Assembly: GCA_965220485.1 (NCBI GenBank)
Contig: OZ244832.1
Coordinates: forward strand, 4,092,001-4,156,000
DNA from: Aldehydirespirator sp965220485
GTDB taxonomy: Bacteria > Actinomycetota > Acidimicrobiia > Acidimicrobiales > Aldehydirespiratoraceae
Length of the DNA: 64,000 nt
Direction: 5' to 3'
Of the stretch, positions 19,186 to 27,350 are shown piece by piece. A program made the position numbers and the translations under genes. Numbering within the stretch: the first letter of the stretch is position 1; the number at the start of each line of letters is the position of its first letter. Below the pieces are notes generated by a model that did not search any database, had not been told where the DNA came from, and saw only the letters and a program-made list of their open reading frames with translations.

Positions 19186-19188
19186 GCC
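18892..19188 (+). repeat. Segmental duplication, copy B (GDPD 3' half)
   Basis: Direct repeat of 12227-12523, same orientation and length. The two copies bracket the giant surface-protein gene, so homologous recombination could delete about 6.7 kb. Confidence 0.95.
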
Positions 19189-19189
19189 T

Positions 19190-19330
19190 GAGGCCGAGCG
19201 GATGGGCAGTTGACGAGGTCTCGCGAGCCGTTGAGCGAGGCCCCGGGCCCGGGCGGCCCGTGAGCGCAGCGAACGTGAGCGGGATGTCGGCCCGGGCGGC
19301 CCGTGAGCGCAGCGAACGTGAGCGGGAAAC
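19190..19330 (+). repeat. ~100-bp interspersed repeat, copy 3 (core duplicated)
   Basis: Plus-strand copy starting 5 nt after the stop of the GDPD fragment with GAGGCCGAGCGGATGG. The core (GGCCCGTGAGCGCAGCGAAC) occurs twice in tandem, so this copy is longer than the others. Confidence 0.85.
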
Positions 19331-19350
19331 CGGGCGGCCGGACGCTGCGG

Positions 19351-20262
19351 TCAGGGCAGGACTAGTCGCAGAGCTTCGGGAGCCCAGCGGATCCTGAGGC
19401 GGGGGGCCTCGCCGAGGTAGTCGCCGTCGGCCTGGTAGGGGACGGGGGGATCCGCAACCACTGTCACGTCGCGCTGGCCGTCGTGCACCCTCGCCCCCGA
19501 CATCCCACGCACGTCGCCGGCGCCCAGAGCCCTCGCGGCCACCGGCAGCAGACGGTGCGGCGACAGGCTGGGCAGCGTCACCGCCACCAGCGGCTCATCC
19601 AGCCTGGTGCCGGGCGCGAGGTCGAAGCTGCGGCTGCCCAGATAGGTGTAAGGGTCGGCGTTCAGCACGATGGTCAGCAGGCCCTCGGCCAGGGTCTCGC
19701 CGTCGGCGTCGAGGACCTGCATAAGTTGGCGGCGCCGGTGCGTCGGACGGAGCCAAGTGGTGATGGCGGCATAGACGAACAGGGGATGCCCGGCCCAGCG
19801 CTTCCACGGGCCGCGGCTCTCGACCTGCTCCACCACCGCGGCGTCGAATCCGATGCCGCAATGGAACAGGAAGTAGCGCCCGTTGACGGCGCCGAGCCCG
19901 ATCCGGGTGATGGCGCTCCGGTCGAGGCCGTCGAGGAGCAGGCCCACGGCCTCGATCGGGTCGTCGGGCATGCCGATGATGCGGGCGAACACGTTGGTGC
20001 TGCCCCCCGGGAGAGCCGCCAGGGCAGTATCGGTGCCGGCCAGGCCGTTGGCTGTCTCGTTGAGCGTGCCGTCCCCGCCCAGCACCACCACCACGTCGAT
20101 GCCGTCGGAGGCGGCCGACCGGGCCAGCCGGGTGGCGTGGCCGCGCCGGGCGGTCTCGGCCAGCGTCACTTCATGGTCGGCTGACAGCGCCTTCTGGATC
20201 ACCACCCGTCGCCGCCCCGTCACCGAGGAGGCGGCCGAGTTCACCAGCAGCAGGACCCGCAC
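19351..20262 (-). CDS. Diacylglycerol kinase-like lipid kinase (YegS/DgkB type)
   Basis: 303 residues of the DAGK catalytic family, which uses ATP to phosphorylate diacylglycerol or related lipids at the inner membrane face. It has the nucleotide motif VVLGGDGTLNETANGL, followed by ALPGGSTNVFAR and the C-terminal beta-sandwich motif VPYQADGDYLG. ATG 20262 precedes the first beta strand MRVLLLVNSAAS directly. A copy of the interspersed repeat lies just upstream in the same orientation. The natural lipid substrate is not evident. Confidence 0.9.
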   Translation of the reverse strand: MRVLLLVNSAASSVTGRRRVVIQKALSADHEVTLAETARRGHATRLARSAASDGIDVVVVLGGDGTLNETANGLAGTDTALAALPGGSTNVFARIIGMPDDPIEAVGLLLDGLDRSAITRIGLGAVNGRYFLFHCGIGFDAAVVEQVESRGPWKRWAGHPLFVYAAITTWLRPTHRRRQLMQVLDADGETLAEGLLTIVLNADPYTYLGSRSFDLAPGTRLDEPLVAVTLPSLSPHRLLPVAARALGAGDVRGMSGARVHDGQRDVTVVADPPVPYQADGDYLGEAPRLRIRWAPEALRLVLP

Positions 20263-20344
20263 TCGCCCAGTCTGTCCGCTAGCGGAGTTCGGCGCGCCGT
20301 AGCGCCCCGCGCGGCCAGGTGACGTCGCCTCGCGGCGCAGCGTT

Positions 20345-20449
20345 GTGTCTCCCGCTCCTGTTCGCTGCGCTCACGGGCCGCTCGGGCCACGGCCTCGCTC
20401 AGCGCATCGCGAAAATGCTCACGGAGTGCCGCCTGCCCGCTCGGCCTCT
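20345..20449 (-). repeat. ~100-bp interspersed repeat, copy 4
   Basis: Minus-strand copy upstream of the lipid kinase, in its orientation. A GTG occupies the position where other copies have ATG (GTGAGCATTTTCGCG). Confidence 0.85.
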
Positions 20450-20527
20450 GGCGCAGCCAACAACTGCGGGGGACAACTTGTGTTGGTGAGGTTCGTTTCC
20501 AGCCGGGCGCTGGCACACTTGGCGCCC

Positions 20528-21307
20528 ATGAAGGTTGTCGTCTGCGCGAAGCAGATCCCCGATCCCGCCGACCCCGGCGCGCTGGACCCCGAGACCAAGA
20601 CGCTGCGGCGCGATGTGAAGCTCATCCTGGACGAGTCCGACTCCTACGGGGTGGAGATGGCTCTGCAGCTGGTGGACACAGCGGGCGAGGGCTCTGTGCA
20701 CCTGGTGTCGATGGTGCCCAACGGCGAGGTGAGCGGCCTGCGCACCGCGCTGGCCATGGGCGCCGACTCGGCCACGCTCGTCAGCGACGAGGCGCTGGCC
20801 GGCTCCGACGCTCTCGGCACCGCCCGGGTGCTGGCCGCGGTCATTGCCGGGGCCGAGCCCGACCTGGTGCTGGCGGCTACCGAGTCCAGCGACGGCTACA
20901 CCGGCGTCGTGCCCGCCCAGGTGGCCGAACTGCTGGGCCTGCCGTCAGTGACGTTCGCCAAGGAGATCTCCATCGAAGGTGCCACCGCGACGGTGCGCCG
21001 CCAGACCGAGGCCGGCGCGGATGTGGTCGAATGCCCGCTGCCCGCGGTGGTGTCGGTCACCGCCGGGGTGGTCGAGCCCCGGTATCCGTCGTTCAGGGGG
21101 ATCATGCAGGCCAAGAACAAGCCGGTGGACCAACTGACGATCGCCGACCTTCAAATCGCGGCCGATCGCGTCGGCTGGGCCGGGGCGGGCCAGGAGATCA
21201 CTGAAATCGCCGAGGCTCCCGAACGGGCCGCGGGCGAAGTCGTGGTGGACGAGGGCGACGCCCACGAGCGCATCGTCGCCTTCCTCGACGACCTCAAGGT
21301 CATATAG
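20528..21307 (+). CDS. etfB: Electron transfer flavoprotein, beta subunit
   Basis: 259-residue FixA/EtfB. With EtfA it carries electrons from acyl-CoA dehydrogenases to the respiratory chain. Signatures are MKVVVCAKQIPDP at the N-terminus, the AMP-binding region MGADSATLVSDE and ATESSDGYTGVVPAQVAELL. ATG 20528 matches the conserved family start. The gene lies 47 nt before etfA, forming an operon. It may have served the neighbouring, now broken, acyl-CoA dehydrogenase as well as enzymes elsewhere in the genome. Confidence 0.95.
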   Translation: MKVVVCAKQIPDPADPGALDPETKTLRRDVKLILDESDSYGVEMALQLVDTAGEGSVHLVSMVPNGEVSGLRTALAMGADSATLVSDEALAGSDALGTARVLAAVIAGAEPDLVLAATESSDGYTGVVPAQVAELLGLPSVTFAKEISIEGATATVRRQTEAGADVVECPLPAVVSVTAGVVEPRYPSFRGIMQAKNKPVDQLTIADLQIAADRVGWAGAGQEITEIAEAPERAAGEVVVDEGDAHERIVAFLDDLKVI

Positions 21308-21318
21308 GAGGCTCAGCC

Positions 21319-21342
21319 ATGGCACTGGACAAGAACACGTAG
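21319..21342 (+). other. Seven-codon decoy of the etfA start
   Basis: A good AGGAGG site is followed by ATG and the codons MALDKNT then TAG. The true etfA begins 36 nt later with the same five residues, MALDK. This is a local duplication of the start region and could act as a tiny upstream reading frame. Confidence 0.7.
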
Positions 21343-21354
21343 GAGACGGCGGGA

Positions 21355-22326
21355 ATGGCACTGGACAAGATCTGGGTGTTCGGCGAGGCCGGGCCCGACG
21401 GCGTGGCCACGATCACGTTGGAGATGCTGGCCAAGGCTCGCCAGGTGGCTGACACCGTCGAAGTATTCCTCGGGGGAGACGGCGCCGCCTGCGCGGCCGA
21501 GCTCGGCGACCACGGCACCGCCGCGGTGCACGCCACCGGCGACCTCGACGGGCGCATGCAGGGCGCGTCGGTCGCCTCGGCGGTGGCCACAGCCATTTCT
21601 GGCGGCGGCGTGTCCGCTCCGGACGCCTTGCTGCTCGGCACCACCTACGACGGCCGCGACGTGGCGGCCCGGCTGTCGGTGAAGCTGGACGCCAGCGTGC
21701 TGTCGAATGTGGTCGACCTCCGCCTCGACGGGGACCGCCTGGTGGGCACCGAGCCGGTGTTCGGCGGCACGCTCAATGTGACTTCGCGGTTCACCGACGT
21801 CGGGCCCGACATCTGGCTGGTCCGCCCGAAGTCATTCGAGCCCTCGCCGGTGGGCGGACCGCCCGCGGAGGTGGTGGACCTTCCGGTTCCCGAACTGGGC
21901 GCGGCCGGAGGTGCAGTGGTCCGGGACCGCTTCGCCGAGGAGTCCGAGGGCCCCAAGCTCGATGAGGCCGCCATTGTGGTCTCCGGCGGCCGCGGGCTCG
22001 GCTCCGCGGAGGCGTACGCGATGATCGAGAGCCTGGCCAAGGAGCTCGGAGCCGCGCCCGGAGCCAGCCGGGCCATCGTCGACGCGGGCTGGGTGCCCTA
22101 CAGCTACCAGGTCGGCCAGACCGGCAAGGTGGTCAAGCCCACTGTGTACATCGCCTGCGGCATCTCGGGCGCGACCCAGCATCTCGTGGGGATGAAGGGG
22201 TCCAAGAACATCATCGCCATCAACAAGGACTCCGAGGCTCCGATCTTTGCGGTGGCTGACCTCGGCATCATCGGCGACGTTCACAAGGTGCTGCCCAAGC
22301 TCACCGAGGCCCTCGAAGCCCGCTAG
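21355..22326 (+). CDS. etfA: Electron transfer flavoprotein, alpha subunit
   Basis: 323-residue FixB/EtfA. The N-terminal domain begins MALDKIWVFGEAGPDG. The C-terminal FAD domain has the conserved VSGGRGLGSAEAY, VDAGWVPYSYQVGQTGK, ACGISGATQHLVGM, then INKDSEAPIF and VHKVLPKL. It forms the FAD-containing heterodimer with EtfB. ATG 21355 is used because the upstream ATG at 21319 opens a seven-codon frame that stops. It is convergent with the SCO1664-family gene; the 40-nt gap holds no clear terminator. Confidence 0.95.
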   Translation: MALDKIWVFGEAGPDGVATITLEMLAKARQVADTVEVFLGGDGAACAAELGDHGTAAVHATGDLDGRMQGASVASAVATAISGGGVSAPDALLLGTTYDGRDVAARLSVKLDASVLSNVVDLRLDGDRLVGTEPVFGGTLNVTSRFTDVGPDIWLVRPKSFEPSPVGGPPAEVVDLPVPELGAAGGAVVRDRFAEESEGPKLDEAAIVVSGGRGLGSAEAYAMIESLAKELGAAPGASRAIVDAGWVPYSYQVGQTGKVVKPTVYIACGISGATQHLVGMKGSKNIIAINKDSEAPIFAVADLGIIGDVHKVLPKLTEALEAR

Positions 22327-22366
22327 ACGCCTGAGCGCGCTGGCCGTCCAACGACACCGCCGCCTA

Positions 22367-23128
22367 CTACACCAGCGGCCAGGGCCAGCGGTGGCCGTGG
22401 CCATCTGACGGGAACCGGCCCGCGGTCAGCAGAGCCTCGGTGCGGGCCAGGGTGGCGTCCCGCTCCTGGGGGGTAAGCGTGGTGGCCAGGGGTTCGGGCA
22501 GGCCGGCGTCCAGCAGTCTCCGCAGATCCCGTTGCACGGCGTCGGGCAGCCCTTCGTCGGCAAAATCCCAGATCACCGTGCGCAGCTTGAACTGGCAATG
22601 GAACGACAGGCCGTTGTCGATGGCCCAGATCGTTCCGTCGGTTCCGAGCAGGCAGTGGCCCGACTTGCGGTCGGTGTTGTTGATCACGATGTCGAGAGCG
22701 CAGATGCGCTCCAGCTCGGGCCTGAGCCGCTCCTGAGCGACCAGCGTGAAGTAGTGCTCCTCGAAGTGGGCTGGCATGAACAGCTGCAACGAGCCCCGGT
22801 CGAAGGGCAGGTCCTCCCGCACCACCGTCGGAGGCACGACGTTCCATCCCAGCGCAGCGTCGACGAGGAAGACGCCCGTCTCGCGGTGGGCCAGTCCCGA
22901 GGGGAAGTCCCAAAGGGGCCGCTCACCCCGCACGGGCTTGTAGATGGCCTGGGCTTCCAGCCCGTCGTGGACTACATCCACCAGGAAAGTGGCGTTGGAG
23001 CTGTACGGCATCTTTCCCCTCAGCTCCACATCGCCCTCAGCCAGCAGGGCTAGGGCGCGGCCCGTCTCGATGGGTGGGCGGTCCCGGATCGGGGACCGGA
23101 GCCTGGCGTCGTCGGCATCCGACCCCAT
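22367..23128 (-). CDS. SCO1664-family protein (PI3/PI4 kinase-like fold)
   Basis: 253 residues of an actinobacterial family annotated as SCO1664-like, with remote similarity to phosphatidylinositol-kinase-type folds. Visible hallmarks are NATFLVDVV, AIYKPVRGERPLWDFP, the catalytic-loop-like LDIVINNTDRKSGHCLL and the metal-binding-like WAIDNGLSFH. The substrate is unknown. In many actinobacteria it is the last gene of a trio with DUF3090 and a histidine phosphatase, the order found here on the minus strand. An interspersed repeat is inserted between it and the DUF3090 gene. Confidence 0.85.
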   Translation of the reverse strand: MGSDADDARLRSPIRDRPPIETGRALALLAEGDVELRGKMPYSSNATFLVDVVHDGLEAQAIYKPVRGERPLWDFPSGLAHRETGVFLVDAALGWNVVPPTVVREDLPFDRGSLQLFMPAHFEEHYFTLVAQERLRPELERICALDIVINNTDRKSGHCLLGTDGTIWAIDNGLSFHCQFKLRTVIWDFADEGLPDAVQRDLRRLLDAGLPEPLATTLTPQERDATLARTEALLTAGRFPSDGHGHRWPWPLV

Positions 23129-23168
23129 GTTCAGCAGTCTGGTGGGGCCGTCTCGGCCGCAGATCTCA

Positions 23169-23270
23169 GAGGCTGAGCGGATAGACGGGCAGTTGATGAG
23201 GATCTTGCAAGGTGCTGAGCGAGGCCGTGGCCCGAGCGGCCCGTGAGCGCAGCGAACAAGAACGGGAGGC
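23169..23270 (+). repeat. ~100-bp interspersed repeat, copy 5
   Basis: Inserted between two genes of the minus-strand trio but oriented on the plus strand, the one copy opposed to both neighbours. It contains GATAG, CAGTTGATGAGGATCTT and the core. It ends next to the stop codon of the DUF3090 gene. Confidence 0.85.
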
Positions 23271-23759
23271 TCAGTTGTGGCACGGACACCAGTCTCCGTT
23301 GGACGGTTCCAAGGGACGCAGGCAGAACGGGCACGGGGGCCGGCCGGCTGCCACCACGGCGCGGGCCCGGCTCACCAGTGCTCTCACCTGGGGACGGGTG
23401 AGAGCGAAGCGAGCCGACGCTCCAGAGGTGTCGGGGTCCTCGACCAGCTCCTCGGCCACGAGGATCACCCGGTCATCTTCCTGGTCGTAGGCGATTCCCA
23501 AGGCTCCGATCGTCCATGCCTCCACCACCGGCTCGCGCATGTCTAGGTCGAGGGGAGGGTCTCCCTCTGCGGCTTCGGGCAGCTCACGCAGCACCCGGTC
23601 GAGGTACTCGGCCAAGGCGGCGGCCTGGCGTTTCTCGAACTTGAGCGACACCAGCTCGCCCTCGGCCAGGCACTGCAGGTAGAAGACCCGCTCGCCCTTG
23701 GGACCGAGCGTGCCCACGGTGAGCGCGTCGACCGCCTCGAAGTGGAACGACTCGCTCAT
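23271..23759 (-). CDS. DUF3090 family protein
   Basis: 162 residues with the DUF3090 start (FHFEAVDALTVGTLGPKGER), central AWTIGALGIAYDQEDDR and a C-terminal Cys-rich end (PPCPFCLRPLEP, then WCPCHN). The four Cys look like a zinc-binding ribbon. Function is unknown, but the family almost always travels with the SCO1664-type protein and the MSMEG_4193-type phosphatase. ATG 23759 is 19 nt from the end of the phosphatase gene, so the genes are cotranscribed. The stop abuts the inserted repeat. Confidence 0.9.
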   Translation of the reverse strand: MSESFHFEAVDALTVGTLGPKGERVFYLQCLAEGELVSLKFEKRQAAALAEYLDRVLRELPEAAEGDPPLDLDMREPVVEAWTIGALGIAYDQEDDRVILVAEELVEDPDTSGASARFALTRPQVRALVSRARAVVAAGRPPCPFCLRPLEPSNGDWCPCHN

Positions 23760-23778
23760 TGCGGTGGCTGGCGGGTGC

Positions 23779-24459
23779 TCACGACGGGCGCAGCGCGGCG
23801 AGGTCGTCGCCGGTGTTGTTCACCGTCAAGAGCATCGGACCGGCGCGATGGTAGGCGACGGCGGTTATCGAGCAGGGCGAGATCACGAACCGCTGGAACA
23901 GGTCCAACGGTGTGCCGGCCGCGGCGGCCGCGACCGCCTTGATCACGTCGGCGTGGGACACGGCCACCACAGTCTCGCCGGAGTGGCGAGCGGTGATCGC
24001 GGCCACCGCGTCGAGGGCGCGGGCCTGCATCTCGGCGAACGACTCCCCGCCGGGGAAGCGGAACCCGCTCGGGTGGTGCTGCACGGTGGTCCACTCCTTG
24101 CGCCTCCGCAGGTTCTGAAGCTCGCGGCCCGTCCACCGGCCGAAGTCGCACTCGACAAGGCCCGAGTCGCGTCGCACCCGCAGCTTGCACGCCCGCGCGA
24201 TGGGTGCGGCCGTCTCGACGGTGCGCTCCATCGGCGAGGCATAGACCGCCCTGATGTGGCCCAGCCCGGCCACACGCTCGGCCACCCCGCGGGCCTGCTC
24301 CAAACCCTCGGGCGACAGGTGCAGCCCTGGTGCACGGCCCGGCAGCACCGATCCAGTCGTCGGCGTCTGCCCGTGGCGCACGAACAGGATCACGGCGGCC
24401 GCCTCTACGGCCATGTTGGAGGCGGGCTTGGTCGAGCCGCGGGCGGGGTTAGTGGCCAT
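23779..24459 (-). CDS. MSMEG_4193-family histidine phosphatase
   Basis: 226-residue phosphoglycerate-mutase-like protein. ILFVRHGQTPTTG holds the catalytic RHG histidine, ASPMERTVETAAPIA the second phosphate-pocket arginine, ECDFGRWTGREL the acid residue, and VVAVSHADVIKAVAA the second histidine. It is first gene of the minus-strand trio. ATG 24459 is used; an internal ATG 15 codons on is equally possible. The substrate is unknown. It is divergent from the PHP-SMC gene, with about 170 nt between the two starts. Confidence 0.88.
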   Translation of the reverse strand: MATNPARGSTKPASNMAVEAAAVILFVRHGQTPTTGSVLPGRAPGLHLSPEGLEQARGVAERVAGLGHIRAVYASPMERTVETAAPIARACKLRVRRDSGLVECDFGRWTGRELQNLRRRKEWTTVQHHPSGFRFPGGESFAEMQARALDAVAAITARHSGETVVAVSHADVIKAVAAAAAGTPLDLFQRFVISPCSITAVAYHRAGPMLLTVNNTGDDLAALRPS

Positions 24460-24590
24460 GGTGCCTGCCAACGTAGCCTGATCGCTCGAGTACCACTGTC
24501 GGTGGCCAACATCTGATAGCCGCGACGAAGCTATCTGGCAGTGCTCCGGTCCAACGGCCGCCCGCGAGTCTGCCAGCACTGCGGTGGGGC

Positions 24591-24596
24591 TACAAT
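24591..24596 (+). promoter_or_regulatory. Candidate -10 box (TACAAT) for the PHP-SMC operon
   Basis: TACAAT, a one-mismatch -10 hexamer in very GC-rich surroundings, lies 32 nt before GTG 24628. No good -35 hexamer is seen at the right distance. If it is used, transcription would begin near 24603, excluding the upstream GTG 24541 as the start. Confidence 0.4.
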
Positions 24597-24627
24597 TCGT
24601 TGGTCCACCGCCTACGGAGAAGGGACC

Positions 24628-27309
24628 GTGAGCACCCACGACGTCATCGCCGATGCCTTGCAACTTGCGTCCGGGGCTCGTTTTGTGCAGTGTGCGCTGC
24701 AAGTGAACCCGCACCATTACAGCGGAACGTTCCGTGGCGATCATCATGATTGTGCAGCCGGGGAGTATACGAGGGCAATTGTCGACAGAGCGTTAGATCG
24801 TGACATATCCGTGTTGGCCGTCACCGACCACAATAGCGTCTCTGACATTCCAGAATTCCGCGCGGCAGCCGAGGACACGAATGTCACGATCTTGCCAGGC
24901 TTTGAGCTTGAGTCCACCGATGGCATCCACGTTCTTTGTATCTATTCGCCGGACACGCCTGTAGACGTGATGGAGAGGTTCCTCGGTGAGTTCGGCGTGC
25001 GGGATACCGAGCCATCGTCATCACAGTGCGAAGAGCATTTCGCGGGCATACTTAGCAAAGTCAGAGAGCAGGATGGTATCACGATTGCAGCGCATTCGAC
25101 CGATGATAAGGGTCTGTTGAAGGCTCTGCATGGTCAGGCTCGTGTAAGAGCATGGCGTTGCGAAGACCTCCTCGCTATGCAGATTCCTGGGTCGGTCGAG
25201 AACCTGTCTCAAGACATACGACAGATCGTCCGAAACAAGAATCCAGAATACGAGCGGAGCCATCGTGTAGCTCTTCTAAACGCCAAAGATATAGCGAAGC
25301 CCGATGATCTGAGCGATGACTCTGCAACATGCTGGATAAAGATGTCAGAGGTCGCGACGGGCGAGGGATTGAGGCAGGCATTCCTAGATCCAGACTCAAG
25401 AATACGCCTCAACAGTGATCCGTTGCCTGAGGGACATTCGGAGTTGGTAGCTCTCGCATGGGAAGGTGGGGGGTTTCTCGACGGTGCCGCAATACATCTC
25501 AATTCGAATTTGAATGTCATGATTGGCGGTCGTGGCACAGGCAAGTCCACTGTAGTGGAGAGCCTCAGATATGTGCTGGGACTTGAGCCGAAGGGCGGAG
25601 AAGCACTTAGGACCCACCAGGAGATTGTACGACATGTGATTCGGCCGGGCACGAAACTGTCGCTTCTTGTGCGTTGCCGCCGGCCGGCCGAGCTGGAATA
25701 CAGGATTGACCGCACGGTACCCAACCCGCCGGTCGTACGTGACCAAGACGGAAAGGTGCTTGAACTACTGCCATGCGACATCCTGCCGAGGATTGAGGTC
25801 TATGGCCAGCATGAGATATCGGAGTTGACGAATAGCGAGGACAAGCTCACATCGCTGCTGCATCGCTTCATAAGGCCGGACGAGTCGCTAAGCCAGCGCA
25901 AAGCGGAGGTCGGCCGCGAGCTCAAGAAGACTCGGCAGGCCATCTTGCAAGCTAGCTCCGAGCTGGATGACATAGATGAACGGCTGGCGGACCTGCCCAG
26001 GCTTGAACAGACCCTCGAACGCTTTCAGGAAGCTGGTCTCGAGGACCGTCTTAGCGATCAGAGCCTTCTCGTTCGCGAAGAACGCATTCTGGCGGCTGTT
26101 CCTGAACGCGTGCAGGTATTCCACGAGGCGTTGGAGACGCTCCGCCGCGAGTTGCCGATCGACGCGACGTTCTTGTCCGTGGATGCTCTCGACGACTTGC
26201 CGGGCGCCGGCATCCTCAGTGAAGCCGGAGACGTGTTGGAGCAGTTGAGCCGCGATCTTGAGGGAGTTGCCCGGCACCTCGGGGCAGCCTTGGAGCGAGC
26301 GGACGAGAGAATCGAGGAAGTTCGCGCTCGCTGGTCGGAGCGCAAGCGCCAGGTCGACGCCGACTACGAATCGATCCTGCGCCAACTACAGAAGTCGGCC
26401 GTAGATGGAGAGGAATTCATCCGACTACGGCGCGACATCGAAAACCTGCAGCCACTGTCCAAGCGGCGGGCCTTGCTGGCGCGCCTCGTCGAGGAGCACA
26501 TGAGTCGTCGGCGCCAACTCCTCGCCGAATGGGAGGATGTCAAGGCTGGAGAGTTCCGAGGCCTCAGTCGGGCTGCCCGCAAGGTCAGCACGGAGTTGAA
26601 GGACCGAGTGCATGTAGACGTCTGCGCTGCCGGCAATCGCCAGCCGCTATTCGATCTTCTCGCCAAAGAGCTTGGAGGCCGCCTCTCAGAGACCGTGGCG
26701 ATACTGGAGCAAGTCGAGGAGATGTCGCTACCGGAGTTGGTTGACGCGTGCCGGAAAGGTACTGCCAGCGTGAGGAAGAAGTACGGCCTTACACCTAAGC
26801 AGGCCGAGCGCTTGGCAGGCGCCTCCGCTAGCACCCTGATGCGGATCGAGGAGCTGGAGTTGCCTTCGACGACGGATCTCAAGCTAAACACGGCCGCAAC
26901 AGGTGAGCAGCCGGATTGGAACGCGCTCAAACAGCTGTCCAAGGGACAGAAGGCGACGGCTGTGCTCTTGCTGCTGCTGCTGGAATCGGACGCGCCCCTG
27001 GTGATCGACCAACCCGAGGACGACCTTGACAACCGGTTCATCACCGAGGGTGTTGTGCCTCGGATTCGTGAAGAGAAGCGTCGTCGGCAGTTCGTATTCT
27101 CGACCCATAATGCCAATATCCCGGTCTTGGGCGATGCCGAATTGATACTGGGACTACACGCTTCAGGCGAAGCTGCCGATGGGAGGGCATTCATCTCGCC
27201 CGAGCACATGGGCTCGATCGACTCACGGTCTGTGAGAGCACTGGTAGAGGAGGTCTTGGAAGGCGGCAAGACTGCCTTCGAGACTCGACGCCGCAAGTAC
27301 GGATTCTGA
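24628..27309 (+). CDS. PHP-domain SMC/RecN-like ATPase (TrlF-type architecture)
   Basis: About 893 residues. An N-terminal PHP metal-dependent phosphoesterase or nuclease domain shows LAVTDHNSVSD (about 64-74), ILPGFELEST and the histidine motif IAAHSTDD. A split SMC-type ATPase follows: Walker A IGGRGTGKSTVVES near residue 300, long coiled-coil arms (about 410-700), then signature-like LSKGQKATAVLLLLL and Walker B LVIDQPEDDLDN near 770, and the H-loop FVFSTHNANIPV. GTG 24628 has GGAG 8 nt upstream; an in-frame GTG at 24541 is the alternative. The 5' part is clearly AT-richer than its neighbours. A phage-defence or nucleic-acid-repair role is inferred. Confidence 0.85.
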   Translation: MSTHDVIADALQLASGARFVQCALQVNPHHYSGTFRGDHHDCAAGEYTRAIVDRALDRDISVLAVTDHNSVSDIPEFRAAAEDTNVTILPGFELESTDGIHVLCIYSPDTPVDVMERFLGEFGVRDTEPSSSQCEEHFAGILSKVREQDGITIAAHSTDDKGLLKALHGQARVRAWRCEDLLAMQIPGSVENLSQDIRQIVRNKNPEYERSHRVALLNAKDIAKPDDLSDDSATCWIKMSEVATGEGLRQAFLDPDSRIRLNSDPLPEGHSELVALAWEGGGFLDGAAIHLNSNLNVMIGGRGTGKSTVVESLRYVLGLEPKGGEALRTHQEIVRHVIRPGTKLSLLVRCRRPAELEYRIDRTVPNPPVVRDQDGKVLELLPCDILPRIEVYGQHEISELTNSEDKLTSLLHRFIRPDESLSQRKAEVGRELKKTRQAILQASSELDDIDERLADLPRLEQTLERFQEAGLEDRLSDQSLLVREERILAAVPERVQVFHEALETLRRELPIDATFLSVDALDDLPGAGILSEAGDVLEQLSRDLEGVARHLGAALERADERIEEVRARWSERKRQVDADYESILRQLQKSAVDGEEFIRLRRDIENLQPLSKRRALLARLVEEHMSRRRQLLAEWEDVKAGEFRGLSRAARKVSTELKDRVHVDVCAAGNRQPLFDLLAKELGGRLSETVAILEQVEEMSLPELVDACRKGTASVRKKYGLTPKQAERLAGASASTLMRIEELELPSTTDLKLNTAATGEQPDWNALKQLSKGQKATAVLLLLLLESDAPLVIDQPEDDLDNRFITEGVVPRIREEKRRRQFVFSTHNANIPVLGDAELILGLHASGEAADGRAFISPEHMGSIDSRSVRALVEEVLEGGKTAFETRRRKYGF

Positions 27310-27350
27310 GGGCTGCTCGTGCCTCGCACGTCGGCGTATCGGGACTCCCG

